Assembly (NCBI GenBank): GCA_036250195.1 | Contig: JAVHZZ010000005.1 | Location: 73,760,505 to 73,824,504 of the forward strand | Reading direction: 5' to 3' | DNA: 64,000 nucleotides | From: Mixophyes australis | Taxonomy: Eukaryota > Chordata > Amphibia > Anura > Limnodynastidae | Shown: positions 37,113 to 47,252 of the stretch, one piece after another | Position numbering within the stretch: position 1 is the stretch's first letter | Layout: every line of letters begins with the position of its first letter | Notes under the pieces: model-generated | The model's input: the letters and a program-made list of their open reading frames with translations, nothing else | The model's database searches: none | Told to the model about the DNA's origin: nothing | Program-made: the position numbers and the translations under genes

Positions 37113-37437
37113 GGGGATCTATATTTCTTACATAAGTTCTGGAACTGGAATCAGGGAGTCTCCTGTACCTCAACTTATTTGGCAATTTATTAACTAAAAG
37201 CAATTCATATTTTTAATCAGCACAATTTTTTTCAATACGAAATGTAATTCACAGTCCAACACTTAATTATATAATAGTCCTAATTTTTAATAATTATTCA
37301 AATGAAACAGTATAAAAGACAAATGCATGGGCTTTAAAGCAAAGTTCATGAAATGACTAGATAGCTAGCAAAAAGAAGTTTAGGTTAAGAAAATATCTCC
37401 CAAATTCTTGTTAGAGAAAAAAAACTTTAGTGATCTG

Positions 37438-37752
37438 GGGCCTGAATAATTAAGGAAGTTAAGCAAAAAATTTAGTAAGTTTTCTTACTTAAGTTTTCTG
37501 GACAAAACCATGTTGCAATGGTAGGGGTGCAAATGAATTTTTTATTTTGCACATAAGTTAAATAGTGGCTGTTATTTTCATGTAGCACAAAATACTTGAT
37601 AGCTTATTTGCACACTGAAATTTACAGGGAAAAAAAGTCAGTATTTAACTTATGTGCAAAATAACAAAACTAATTTGCACCCCTTGAATTGTAACATGGT
37701 TTTGTCCAGGAGAAGACTTAAGTAAAAAAATGAGTATTTCCTTAAAAGGCCC
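37438..37752. repeat. GGGGCCTGA MITE copy
   Basis: Same family as 11520-11852: GGGGCCTGAATAATTAAGG start, CCTTAAAAGGCCCC end, and inner CAAAACCATGTTGCAATGG and GTAACATGGTTTTGTCC mirror blocks. Confidence 0.8.
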
Positions 37753-38435
37753 CTGATCAGTAGACTCCAAAAAAGAATAATGAGGAAACAGTGCTCTACT
37801 CCTCTTTCTTTATTTAACCATAGACCAGCAAATCCAATAGAGGACAAATAGTCAGTCCAAATGTTCATAAGGACTCTCACAGGTATAAAGCATGCTGTAA
37901 ATGGACTGGCCTTTCATGTGTAACTGATATATGCCGTGTCAAATCTCAACCAAAGCTTCACTTATAACACGCATTTTATTTCCACATGAAGCCTCCTTTT
38001 GAAACAGATCAGTGTTTTTTGCCAGGAGAAAATCACTTGTTCACTGGTAGTGATTTAAATCTGCTTTGATCCAATAGTAAAAATTCGATCACATAGATGT
38101 AAATTCTGGCCAGCTCTCTAGATTACTGTCTGATGCATATATCCAAGAAGGAAATAATTCCAGCTTACAGGCCCCTTTCCACTAGGGTGCATGTGCAGTT
38201 TCCACAGATAACCTTGATCTTGTCACTTGACTGGATTGAATGCAATGCTCCCTAATTTGGATTGCCTGACCTTTTCTCATCTGTTGATGCACAAAATTTA
38301 AGTTCTTTGTTAGTCTCTGGCAATAATGTGCTAACCATTTATATGTCAAGACAATTGCAGTTATCTTAGGGGCTAAGTAAACATATGTTTCTCAAATAGT
38401 ACTTCATGTGCAGACATTTTGATTTTATCTCTTGG
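37753..38435. other. No recognisable feature
   Basis: Unassigned AT-rich sequence. Confidence 0.4.
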
Positions 38436-38610
38436 GGGTATAGTTACTAAACTGTGGGTTTGAAAAAGTGGAGGTATTGCTTATAGCAACCAATCAGATT
38501 CTAGTTATAATTTATTTAGTACATTCTACAAAGTGACAGCTAGAATCTGATTGGTTGCTATAGGCAACATCTCCACTTTTTCAAACCTTCAGATTAGTAA
38601 ATATACCCCT
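38436..38610. repeat. GGGGTA MITE copy (17309 family)
   Basis: Starts GGGGGTATAGTTACTAAAC and ends TTAGTAAATATACCCC. The centre is nearly identical to the 17309 copy (ATTTAGTACATTCTACAAA, GAATCTGATTGGTTGCTATA). Confidence 0.85.
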
Positions 38611-39224
38611 TGGAATGTTTCTTATGGTAATCAGGGCAAACAGCAAGGCGTCTGGCCATTTGGAATTAATTTCAGCAGACAAGTTAGTAATGTTTCCTTT
38701 TAAACACACTATTGACTCTGTCAACTTGATCATTTTCAGTATGCAACTGCTGAGTAATACCTAAGCTTCACAAACCTTTGTCATTACCTTTTCTGTGAAA
38801 TGTGTTCCCATTGTTAGTGAGGAACAGCTCCTATATCCCTGATGGTCTAGTGGGCCTGGAAGTGGAGCAGTGATGTGGTCATCCGCATGCCACTGCTGCA
38901 CATGCGCAAACCGGAAGTGTCGTTCCTTAGTTTTTAGATGTCAGTGAGAGAAGACGCAGAAATAGTAGTTGCCTAGGAGTACCTGCTATACAATTGAGAG
39001 ATCTGTTAGAACGCTGTCCCATAAGGTTTTCTGCACGGAAATGCAGTATGCCAAAAGTCTTACTACCTGCATACATGTATATGAAGAATACTGCTCAGTA
39101 TATATAACCTACATAAGACTGTTGTACTACCTGATTTCTGCTACAGCCATTAACCCTGTGAGTAACTGCATTACTATTACTGTTGACATTATATGAGAAA
39201 AGTAAATCTATTTATATATTAATT
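38611..39224. other. Unassigned
   Basis: 38858-38940 is GC-richer (GCACATGCGCAAACCGGAAG) and could be LTR or promoter-like retroelement DNA; nothing firm. Confidence 0.3.
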
Positions 39225-39880
39225 CAACAGCAACTGTGGGGACATGAGCTTTCACACAAGGGTATTCCTCCACCCAATCCAAGGACAAAATCAACACATA
39301 ATCAAACAATTGACATGTATGGGATCAATTTGTTAATTCAAAAATGGTCCCTCAGTTGTTGACATATGTTCTTGTTGGACTTTTGTTGGCTTGTGGGCAT
39401 TATATTGTTGACAAAATACACATTGTTTATAGTACTGAGAAGCCACATCATAAACCCATATAACACATGTACAAGAAGTGTAAGAAATAATGAGGGAAGG
39501 GCCAGAAGCCGCAATGAAGGGTCCCACCAAACACCTTCAGGATATGAGTTGCAGTTTGCATGGGTCCAGGAATCTTTGGTTGCTTCATCAACATAATTCT
39601 GTAAAAGAATAGAAACTGTAAGTCAAGTATTGCTTGCTTATGGTCTTGTGCACTTACATCTGCTGCAAGGTAAACCATTGCAGGGCTAGCAAACAGCAGT
39701 GTTTTAAATGGCCATGTCTGCACACAGTTTGTGGTACTGACAATATCAGAACCACAGTTGTGGGCTTGGCACTTAATGACTATAACAGATTTAGGTAACA
39801 TAAGAATGTTCAGCAAGGCCTCTACATCCTAGACATTACGGATAGTATTACCAGCTAGGTTTTAAAGTCTTGCAGGCGCC
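39225..39880 (-). pseudogene. Endogenous retrovirus pol remnant (RNase H end and integrase)
   Basis: On the minus strand 39816-39448 is open for 122 codons. It starts with a LPKSVIVIKCQAHNCGSD segment, like the end of retroviral RNase H. A second frame toward 39333 contains a CVFCQQYNAHKP segment, the zinc-finger CxxC of retroviral integrase. Further downstream a third frame near 39290-39230 resembles the start of the integrase catalytic core. Frame changes and stops separate these pieces, and no LTRs are assigned. It is an old, broken copy. The clade is uncertain; it looks closer to vertebrate gamma/epsilon-type retroviruses than to gypsy. Confidence 0.6.
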
Positions 39881-40802
39881 AAAGTTGTTGATAATAATGT
39901 ACTATTAAAAAAGGTTCTGGTTCTGTGGAAAGTAACATATCCTTTACGGGTTGTTTGGTCTTGTGAATCTCACAAAATCCACTGTCTAAAATACCCTGAC
40001 CTTTCATTTCCCCCTTGGATACATGGGACATAGAATTAACATATTATATACTAAGTGAAACTTGTTCTTACTGCTGGATAAGGGGAGTTACCTTTGCAAC
40101 ATCAAAGTTCCTAATTATTAGTATACATTTACACATGCCACATAGTTAACTTTGTAATTGTGTTATCGATACCATTAATGCTATGTGGCAGGTAAATGAA
40201 GGATAACTTTTTAAGTACTTACATAAGTTAATATGATTGGTGCTTTATAAATAAACAATAAAAATATTAATAGTAACTGAATTAAATTTGTCTGAAAATT
40301 GAATACTTATTGAAAGATAGCAGAAATCAGCAAACCGATACAACTGTGTAAATGTAAATCGAACCCATCACTAAGCATGTCAAATGTGGCATAATAAAAT
40401 AAGACACTGCTTCTGAAATTAATGTATTAGAAGCTTTACTTTTTATAAAAATATCTTTCTTTTCATGCCTGTAGTGAGTATAATTAAAATGGAAGCCATG
40501 GTACAGAACATTAGTCTAGTCAAATACGATTTTTTCATTACTTTTTGGAATAAATTGAAAGTAGACATACAATGATAAATTATTTTGAGATACTTAACAT
40601 TTTGCACATGATTTCATTTAAAACATTAACTCCAATATGTTTTGCACCATTAGCTTTATATACATTTAAATTGATTAACAGTTTTATATATTTTGTCAGC
40701 ATTAAAGAACACATTTAACATATGTTAACCAAAAGAAGGAATGTCTATGGGAGGGCAGTAGTGCAAGAACCTGTAGTTTGTTTTAACTAACCTCAGAAAG
40801 CC

Positions 40803-40804
<2 letters not shown>
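39881..40804. other. No recognisable feature
   Basis: AT-rich; nothing assigned apart from a possible 5' extension of the retroviral remnant. Confidence 0.4.

Positions 40805-40805
<1 letters not shown>

Positions 40806-40834
<29 letters not shown>
40806..40834. repeat. (AT)n microsatellite
   Basis: Uninterrupted AT dinucleotides next to the inverted-repeat element at 40990. Confidence 0.9.
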
Positions 40835-40838
<4 letters not shown>

Positions 40839-40989
40839 CAAAAAATGTGAAAAGACAACGGCGCTCAGTGCAAACACCAATGATCAGGTGTTTAAAACCT
40901 GTGCTCAAATAGTAAAATCACATACATTAGGCTGCTTCCCTTTGAAACATCAGCTTGCAGATGTAAAACCTAGATACACAAAAGAAAAA

Positions 40990-41798
40990 AGAAGCGCCAA
41001 AACATAGTGTGATATTGCCAAAACAGAGCAGTGATCAGGATAATTATATATTAGCCTCGTACCAGATATAAGATATAAATTTGCTTATCTGAGAAAGTAT
41101 CCCTCTGCGATCTCCAGATCCTTTTGGTGCAGATTAAGGTACTCCAAACTAAAACTCAGATAAAAAATAACAAACAATAATGTAGTGCTTTTACAACAAA
41201 AGTAAAATATAATTTAATTTATAAAATTGTATCCATAGACAGCAAATAAATGCCCGTACATAAGGATGAATGTGAGTACCACAAGTTAGCCAATCCTTTT
41301 GATAAAGTCTGATAGACGAAACGCGTCAAGGGATTTTCTGATGTGCATCTGATTTGATCTGTCGGCTGAACACGCATTGTCGTCTGTCACTAGAGGGGCT
41401 GAGGAACTACCATCTCCTGTTTGTGTATTGGTGTAAAGGAGCCAGGATCACCAGTGGATGGCGAGATCTTTATTGGACAGTGGATGATCACAGTGCACAG
41501 ATAAGCTTGATTTGATTATATTCAATGTACGGGCATTGATTTGCTGTCTATGGATACAATTTTATGAATTAAATTATATTTTACTTTTGTTGTAAACGCA
41601 CTACACTATTGTTTGTTATTTTTAATCTGAGTTTTAGTTTGGAGTACCTTAATCTGCACCAAAAGGATCTGGAGATCGCAGAGGGATACTTTCAAAGATA
41701 AGCGAATTTATATCTTATATCTGGTACGAGGCTAATTTGATAATTATCCTGATCACTGCTCTGATTTGGCAATATCACACTATGCACTTATTTTTTCT
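40990..41798. mobile_element. Large inverted repeat (~270-bp arms), Penelope-like terminal repeat candidate
   Basis: The left arm 40990-41262 is mirrored by 41526-41798. Matching blocks include CTCGTACCAGATATAAGATA / TATCTTATATCTGGTACGAG and GATCTCCAGATCCTTTTGG / CCAAAAGGATCTGGAGATC. The ~260-nt loop carries a hammerhead-like fold at 41292-41335. Penelope-like elements are known to have hammerhead motifs and inverted terminal-repeat arrangements, hence the assignment. There is no coding sequence here. Confidence 0.55.
41292..41335 (+). ncRNA. Hammerhead-ribozyme-like fold (core-altered)
   Basis: Stem I AATCCTT / AAGGGATT, core TTGATAA where CTGATGA is canonical, stem II GTCT-GAT-AGAC, then GAAA, a minimal stem III CGCG, and the GTC cleavage triplet before the stem I 3' strand. 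The three-way junction is present, but C3 and G8 of the catalytic core are changed, so self-cleavage is doubtful. Confidence 0.5.
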
Positions 41799-41877
41799 TT
41801 ATCTATCTATCTATCTATCTCTATATCTATATATCTATATCTATATACATATATGTATATATATCTATATATATATT

Positions 41878-41913
<36 letters not shown>

Positions 41914-42008
41914 ACTATCTATCTCTATCGATATTTGTATATCGATATATATCTATATATCCATCTATCTATATATCTCTATCTATCTATCTATATCTAT
42001 CTATATAA
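41799..42008. repeat. (TATC)n compound microsatellite
   Basis: TATC repeats interrupted by TATATC and TATACATA variants. They produce a spurious open frame of repeated YLSI residues. Confidence 0.95.
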
Positions 42009-42009
42009 T

Positions 42010-43004
42010 CTCATCGTCTTGGTTGTGGGAAGAGTTGCCCAGTGGGGGACTGACCTGCTCAACGACTTCAGGATGCAGGTTAGCCTTCTTCCCTTTCAAC
42101 ATCCTCCAGCGTTGGTGACAGCGAGTCAAGATCAAGTTTGAAGATGTCTGGATCAAGCCAGATGACTTCAGACCCTCGAGAAATAGCAGCGGCAGGCCAT
42201 TGAGGACAGCGGCAGCTGGTAGCCAGGATCAAGGACAATGGGGAGACTGTTGGATACTGCTGTAGGCAGGTAAGGCCCTCAGATGACCATGTTCAAGGCC
42301 CACACCTGCATTCAATTTTCAGCACACTTTGGGCACAAGGCCGGTGTTTGTAGGTTTCTTTTATTTCCTCATTTCCTACCATTGGGCAGAATAATTTCAG
42401 GCTTAGAAGCCTGTGGCACCAGTTAAGGCAGGATTAGACTGTGGCACGAGTTAATGCAGAATTAACCTGGGGGCACAGTTAATGCTGGATTAGCCTGTGG
42501 GCATAGTTAATTCAGACAGAGTTGTGGAGATAAACTTTTTCACTAGTCATGACACCAGTAGAAAGCAGCCCAGTTATTATGAGACCATGCCCGGTCTGAC
42601 CCCCTTTGCCAATTTAACTAAATAGAATTTGACTTTGTCATAAAGACCTGTAGAAATACCTTCAAATACCTTCATTGTACTCTTGCCCTCATTAGGCCCC
42701 CATTAAAGTTAGGCTTTTGAGGTGCTCCCCATTACAGGATCCAGGAGTCAGGGCCCCATTTAAGGTAGGCTTTGGTATCTGCTATTGTAACCTGTTGTCT
42801 GTTATTCTGTAGGTTTATTGGAACTGTGGGGATTGTAGAAAGGGTAGTATGCTACACCTAGTGCTAGCATTTAAAGTTGTGCAGCATATCGGTAATGTAG
42901 AACGTTGTTAGGACCAGGGCTCTGTTGTTGTATTGTTATAGCTAGCACTCAAGTGGGTGGTACACACTACCCTGATAGATAGCCCTGTAGGTGGGCTAAT
43001 GTGC
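42010..43004. other. No recognised gene
   Basis: Contains a short approximate repeat AGCCTGTGGCACCAGTTAA / GACTGTGGCACGAGTTAATG / CTGGGGGCACAGTTAATGC (42405-42510). Looks like old retroelement UTR; unassigned. Confidence 0.35.
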
Positions 43005-43097
43005 CCCCTTTACAAGGCAGCGCTGCTTTAAATTTAAACGCCAAAGATGCCGAACTCACGGGTGTTGAAGAACCCGGAGCTTAATACATTAACCCCC
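43005..43097. repeat. Single arm of the 4370 palindrome family
   Basis: CCCTTTACAAGGCAGCGCTG then TTTAAATTTAAACGCC, ending AATACATTAACCCCC: a diverged copy of the right arm of the 4370-4559 palindrome, without its partner arm. Confidence 0.75.
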
Positions 43098-43129
43098 AAG
43101 ACATCACTACTGTTTTCTCATGTATCACA

Positions 43130-43306
43130 CACAGTGACAACCAGTCATCCGCAGCAGCGGGGATGCCGGAGAGGAATGCGAGCACCCTGGTGTGAACAAC
43201 GGGCCTCCAGGTAAGCTCCGCCCACATCTAAAAGGGGGGTGTGGCCGTAAGGTAGCCGGGCCTACCGGTAATTTTACCGGTAGTCCTGTGGACCAGTCCG
43301 ACGCTG
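43130..43306. mobile_element. 3' end of a hAT related to 17430
   Basis: Ends with CCAGTCCGACGCTG, matching the 17430-18549 terminus. Internal ACCGGTAATTTTACCGGT is a short palindrome, and CTCCAGGTAAGCTCC is donor-like. The 5' terminus is absent. Confidence 0.5.
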
Positions 43307-44741
43307 AACAGGTGGCATTATTTGAAAGAGAGGATTCCCCTCTTTCACGCTTTCTATGTATAAATTATAGGGATATAGAGGCTCAAAAAGAGTCTCCTTT
43401 TAACCCTAACATTTGTCATAGGCTTTAACAGCACACAGGTTCCTTTCCTTGGCATTATAAGACAAACCACAGGGGTTCCTTAAATGAAGAAGATGAGTGG
43501 GACTCGTCCTTAGCACTTTAGGGGGCTGTGTAGAGAGCGAGTTCACCTCTTCTTTAGCACTGAAGCGATTAAAGAGCACCCCCTTTAATGGTTTAACTGC
43601 AAAAATATTTTTAAAAAGTTATATCTGTGATAGAGGTATATCCACTCTGCAGTGTGGACATAACATTTTCTTTGGACATATGGTATTGTTGCATACCTGG
43701 TCGCATCTTGAAATGAAGCAACATATTCATGAAAACTTTATGTATGCACGTCTTTTTAGCATATTGTTCCATGCATATGCATCAGACCCATAGTACAAAG
43801 TGCTTCTGCCAAGCACTCACTGTCATACACGCTATAACATAGCAGGCAATTAATGGATAATTCTGGTCTCGTAATCAGCTTTCTGCTCCACTCAACTATG
43901 GAAATCACGAGAGCCATGCTGTTTTATAATAATATAATAAAAATGCTGCAGTACTAAAGCAGTGCCTGAGCACCTCCAACAGCTTTAGGGGTATCAAACA
44001 GCGATTTTGCTAAGCCATCAATTTGATGCATTTTTATGGGCGGGTTTTACACCTCCTGATGTATTAAAGGCAAAACCACTGATAAACTGCCCAAAAACAA
44101 TAGTTTCACCCAACAAAACATTCAACATTGCTGTCTTGATTTTTTTTATTTTGACTACATACAAACCATCGAATATATGAAGCAGTGAATTTACAAACTG
44201 CCGCAAAAACACCATCAAAACAACCAAAACAAAAGCTTTGGTTGTTACTGGTGAGTTTAGTAAAAGCAGTTTATATTGGCCTGAAATGAATGGTGATGAC
44301 AATAAAAAGAGCCCAAATCATATATGTATGGTTAAGATGATATAGCATGTATGCTGTCATTGTAGACCCGTAGGGCAAAAAGGAGGGAGGAAGAGGAGGT
44401 GGAGAACAAGCCACTGGTTTCATGGAGGCAGAACAAACCCTTTCAGGGTCCTTTTGAAGCTGGCCAAATCAAGAGGTAGTGCCGATGTTTCGCCTGAGCC
44501 GCAGCGATCTCTTGAATCCTTAAGAGCAGGTGAAAGTAGATTTACTTTCAGATCCACAATGTTCCATTCAGTTCTTGTGCTTCAAAAATTATAGTGTGTT
44601 GTTCATTTTATGGCCACAGGCTCCTTTCAGTCTATGGGCTCCATAGTGGTGGGCATCACACAGGCGACATATTCACGGCATTTGACACAATTGATACATG
44701 CCTTAAAAAAATTGTTGCATACTTATATATCCTTCCACAGC
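43307..44741. other. No recognised gene
   Basis: Two short open stretches (43192-43428 and 43497-43793) resemble no family I know. 44465-44515 contains GATGTTTCGCCTGAGCC, whose reverse complement is a GGCGAAACATC motif, distantly like the GAAAC arm of Penelope-associated motifs. Confidence 0.35.
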
Positions 44742-45139
44742 CATGAGCGACATAATGAGTGTTGTGGCTAGCTACCCTGTGTCATGTCATGACTTCTATA
44801 TCCTTCGTCTATCAGCCAAGTTTGAGAGTGATGAAATGCCAGAGGGATGGCTACTGGGTATGCACAACTAATAATGTGATATATCTGTAAATGTCTGTTT
44901 AGGTGTAACTTGTATAAATTGCATATTGAGAATAGGGATTAAAATCTACCTTTTGTGTAATTAAGAATAAAGGTGGCGTTCATGGTTACTAACCCCTCTG
45001 TTTAATGTGCAGACTCCTGCACAACATGAACATAATGAGTGACAATTTGGTCACTAGAGGTGTGATAAAATGCTCTTGAAGCCCAAGCTCAGGTGCCTTG
45101 ACAAATCTGATGGTGTTCTTCTTTATTCTCCTGCCAAGG
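44742..45139 (+). pseudogene. PIF/Harbinger transposase fragment, left part
   Basis: Plus-strand frame MSVVASYPVSCHDFYILRLS then KFESDEMPEGWLLG (44754-44868) matches the HARBI1-type transposase block around a catalytic Asp. After an unreadable gap, which may be a GT...AG intron or a deletion (about 44869-44999), the frame gives KMLLKPKLRCLDKSDG and LLYSPAKV up to 45139. Here a chromodomain gypsy element is inserted, with 5-bp duplication CAAGG. The gene resumes at 51588. Confidence 0.7.
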
Positions 45140-47252
45140 TGTCACGGGCACTAGGAGTCTTTACCCAGGGATCACCAGATGGTAGGCTTACCAGAGCAAT
45201 GTAGATGGTAATAGCGTACTCTGGTAGCTGGGTGATCACGGAACATGAAATGATGGCCGATGAGATGCTCAGGAAAGTCTATGACTAGCAACACTGGTAA
45301 TAATGAGGTAATAATACACAAGGAACTGTATGGACAAGGCACGTGAAGGTAGTCAGTGGTCTGCGATAGCAAGTTGTACCACTGCTATAGTGAGGAGGAA
45401 TGTCCAACAGAAACAAGGAGGTGATGAGAGTCAGCGGTCTGCGGGTAGCAAGTTGTACCGCTGTCTGAGTGAAGGAATGGAATCCAAGTGGAGGTATCCG
45501 GGTAGTCAGTGGTCTGCGGTAGCAAGTTGTACCACTGCTATGTGAGAGGATAATGGAACAGGTGATACCGGAAACAGGGATCAGTGGTCTGACATCAGCA
45601 AGTTGTACCACTGAATATATATGTGAGGAGGTGCACAAGGGAGGACTGCAACACAGGATATACACAGGCACCTTATACACGATCCACAGTAATATGCACA
45701 ATATAGATATATATATATATAAATGACTGAGCAGGTCTGCAATCTAGAAAGTCTCTTGAAGTAGTCCAGCACAATGATAACACAGTCAATGATAGCAATA
45801 GACTCAGCAGATAGCAGACTCCAGAGAGAACCAAACACAGTCCAGCAAGATATGCAATACACAGCACAGTCAATGAGAAGTATGCATACCGTGGTTCAGC
45901 AGTAGCAGTCAGATGGGAATGCAGCGGTACCTGAGCGGCTGGAGGCCGACTGGATAGGAAGTCCCTGGATAGGTGAGGCAGCGGTCTAGCAGGTGCAGAG
46001 CACAGGTGAGTAGACCAACAGGGACACGAATCCACAGAAGTCAGCAACACGTGGAACTGGACTCAGAAGGGACCCAGGAGAATGGAGATGATCCAGCAGA
46101 GAGTAGTAGAAGAGATACAACTCCAATGCTGTCAGGAGGGTAGAGACCAGTGGAACACGTGAAGGCGTGGAGAGCGGATCAGCAGGAGATGGACGATAGC
46201 GCTGACCACAGCAGCAGGACTCAGCGGCACACGGAGGTAACCAGTAGCAACCACAGGAACCAACAGCGATGGGACACAGGAGTGCAGCGCAGGCCAGGAG
46301 CTGTTGATCACGAAGTGTAGCAGATAGTAATGCAAGCGGCAGTCTCGAGGAAGATACAACAGAGATGAGGTAAGTCTGCAGTGCACAGGGCAGCGGATAG
46401 GAATCAGCTGGCAGTCACGATGATGAACACAGGCGAGTTGCAAGCAGGAGACTGTAGTGCACGGAGGCAGTGGATAGTAATCAGCTGGCAGTCACGATGA
46501 TGAACACAGGCGAGTTACCAGCAGGAGACTGTAGTGCACGGAGGCAGCGGATAGGAATCAGCTGGCAGTCACGATGATGAACACAGGCGAGTTGCAAGCA
46601 GGAGACTGTAGTGCACGGAGGCAGCGGATAGGAATCAGCAAACAGACTTGATGAGAAGCAGGTGAGTGAAGTAAAAGCTGGAGTGCACGGAGGCAGCGGA
46701 TAGCAATGAGCAAACAGTCACATTGAAATAAAATAACGTTGAAGTGGTTTAGAAGACTGTAGTGCACGGAGGCAGCGGATAGGAATCAGCAAACAGTCAC
46801 GATGATACAGTTGATGGTAGAAGTGGTATGGGAACCACAGTAGTAGAAGTGGTTTAGAAGACTGTAGTGCACGGAGGCAGCGGATAGGAATCAGCAAACA
46901 GACACGATGATACAGTTGATGGTAGAAGTGGTATGGGAACCACAGTAATAGAAGTGGTTTGGAAACCACAGGGATAGAAGTGGTTTGGAAACCACAGGAA
47001 TCAGCAGCGCTGAATACACGAGGAATACAGGAACACCTTCAGAGACTCATGGGGAATGAGACTCCAAGATCAGGCCCCGTGGTGTTGACCACAGGTGCTT
47101 AATATAGGGAGTGTTGCCTGATCTGCCAATTGAGTTAAAGGGGTATACACTGAAGTATAGAAAAGGGCTGCGCATGCGCAGACCCTCAGGATGGTGGACG
47201 GCCACGGTTCCTAAATGTCCGGGAAGAGGCACTCACGGTCCGGTGAGTGACA
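45140..47252 (-). repeat. 3' LTR of the 45140-51582 element (2,113 bp)
   Basis: TGTCACGGGCAC...GTGAGTGACA on the plus strand. Near its left end are four hairpin repeats (45354-45613). From about 46370 to 46905 there are seven copies of a core around TGCACGGAGGCAGCGGATAG in units of ~50-110 bp. A TA run is at 45706-45722. GTGGTTTGGAAACCACAG repeats near 46950-47000 are themselves short palindromes. The open frames inside it are not genes. Confidence 0.95.
45354..45613 (-). repeat. Four LTR hairpin repeats with a compensatory pair
   Basis: Copies at 45354-45384, 45432-45463, 45507-45537 and 45582-45613. Each is a 7-bp stem, CAGTGGT...ACCACTG, around a loop containing GCAAGTTGT. In copy 2 the stem is CAGCGGT...ACCGCTG, a matched change on both sides. 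In the transcript they lie in the last ~480 nt of the LTR, so in the 5' leader just upstream of gag. Same array at 49684-49943. Confidence 0.85.

Noticed and set aside
41737..42141. 134-codon ORF rich in YLSI repeats
   Set aside because: Translation of a TATC microsatellite.
43192..43793. Two plus-strand ORFs (78 and 98 codons)
   Set aside because: Not recognised as any family; first overlaps a hAT end. Left as unassigned rather than called genes.
45354..45613. Regularly spaced hairpins as a CRISPR array
   Set aside because: Only four unequal-spaced copies, spacers are LTR sequence, eukaryotic context, and the same array occurs in both LTRs.
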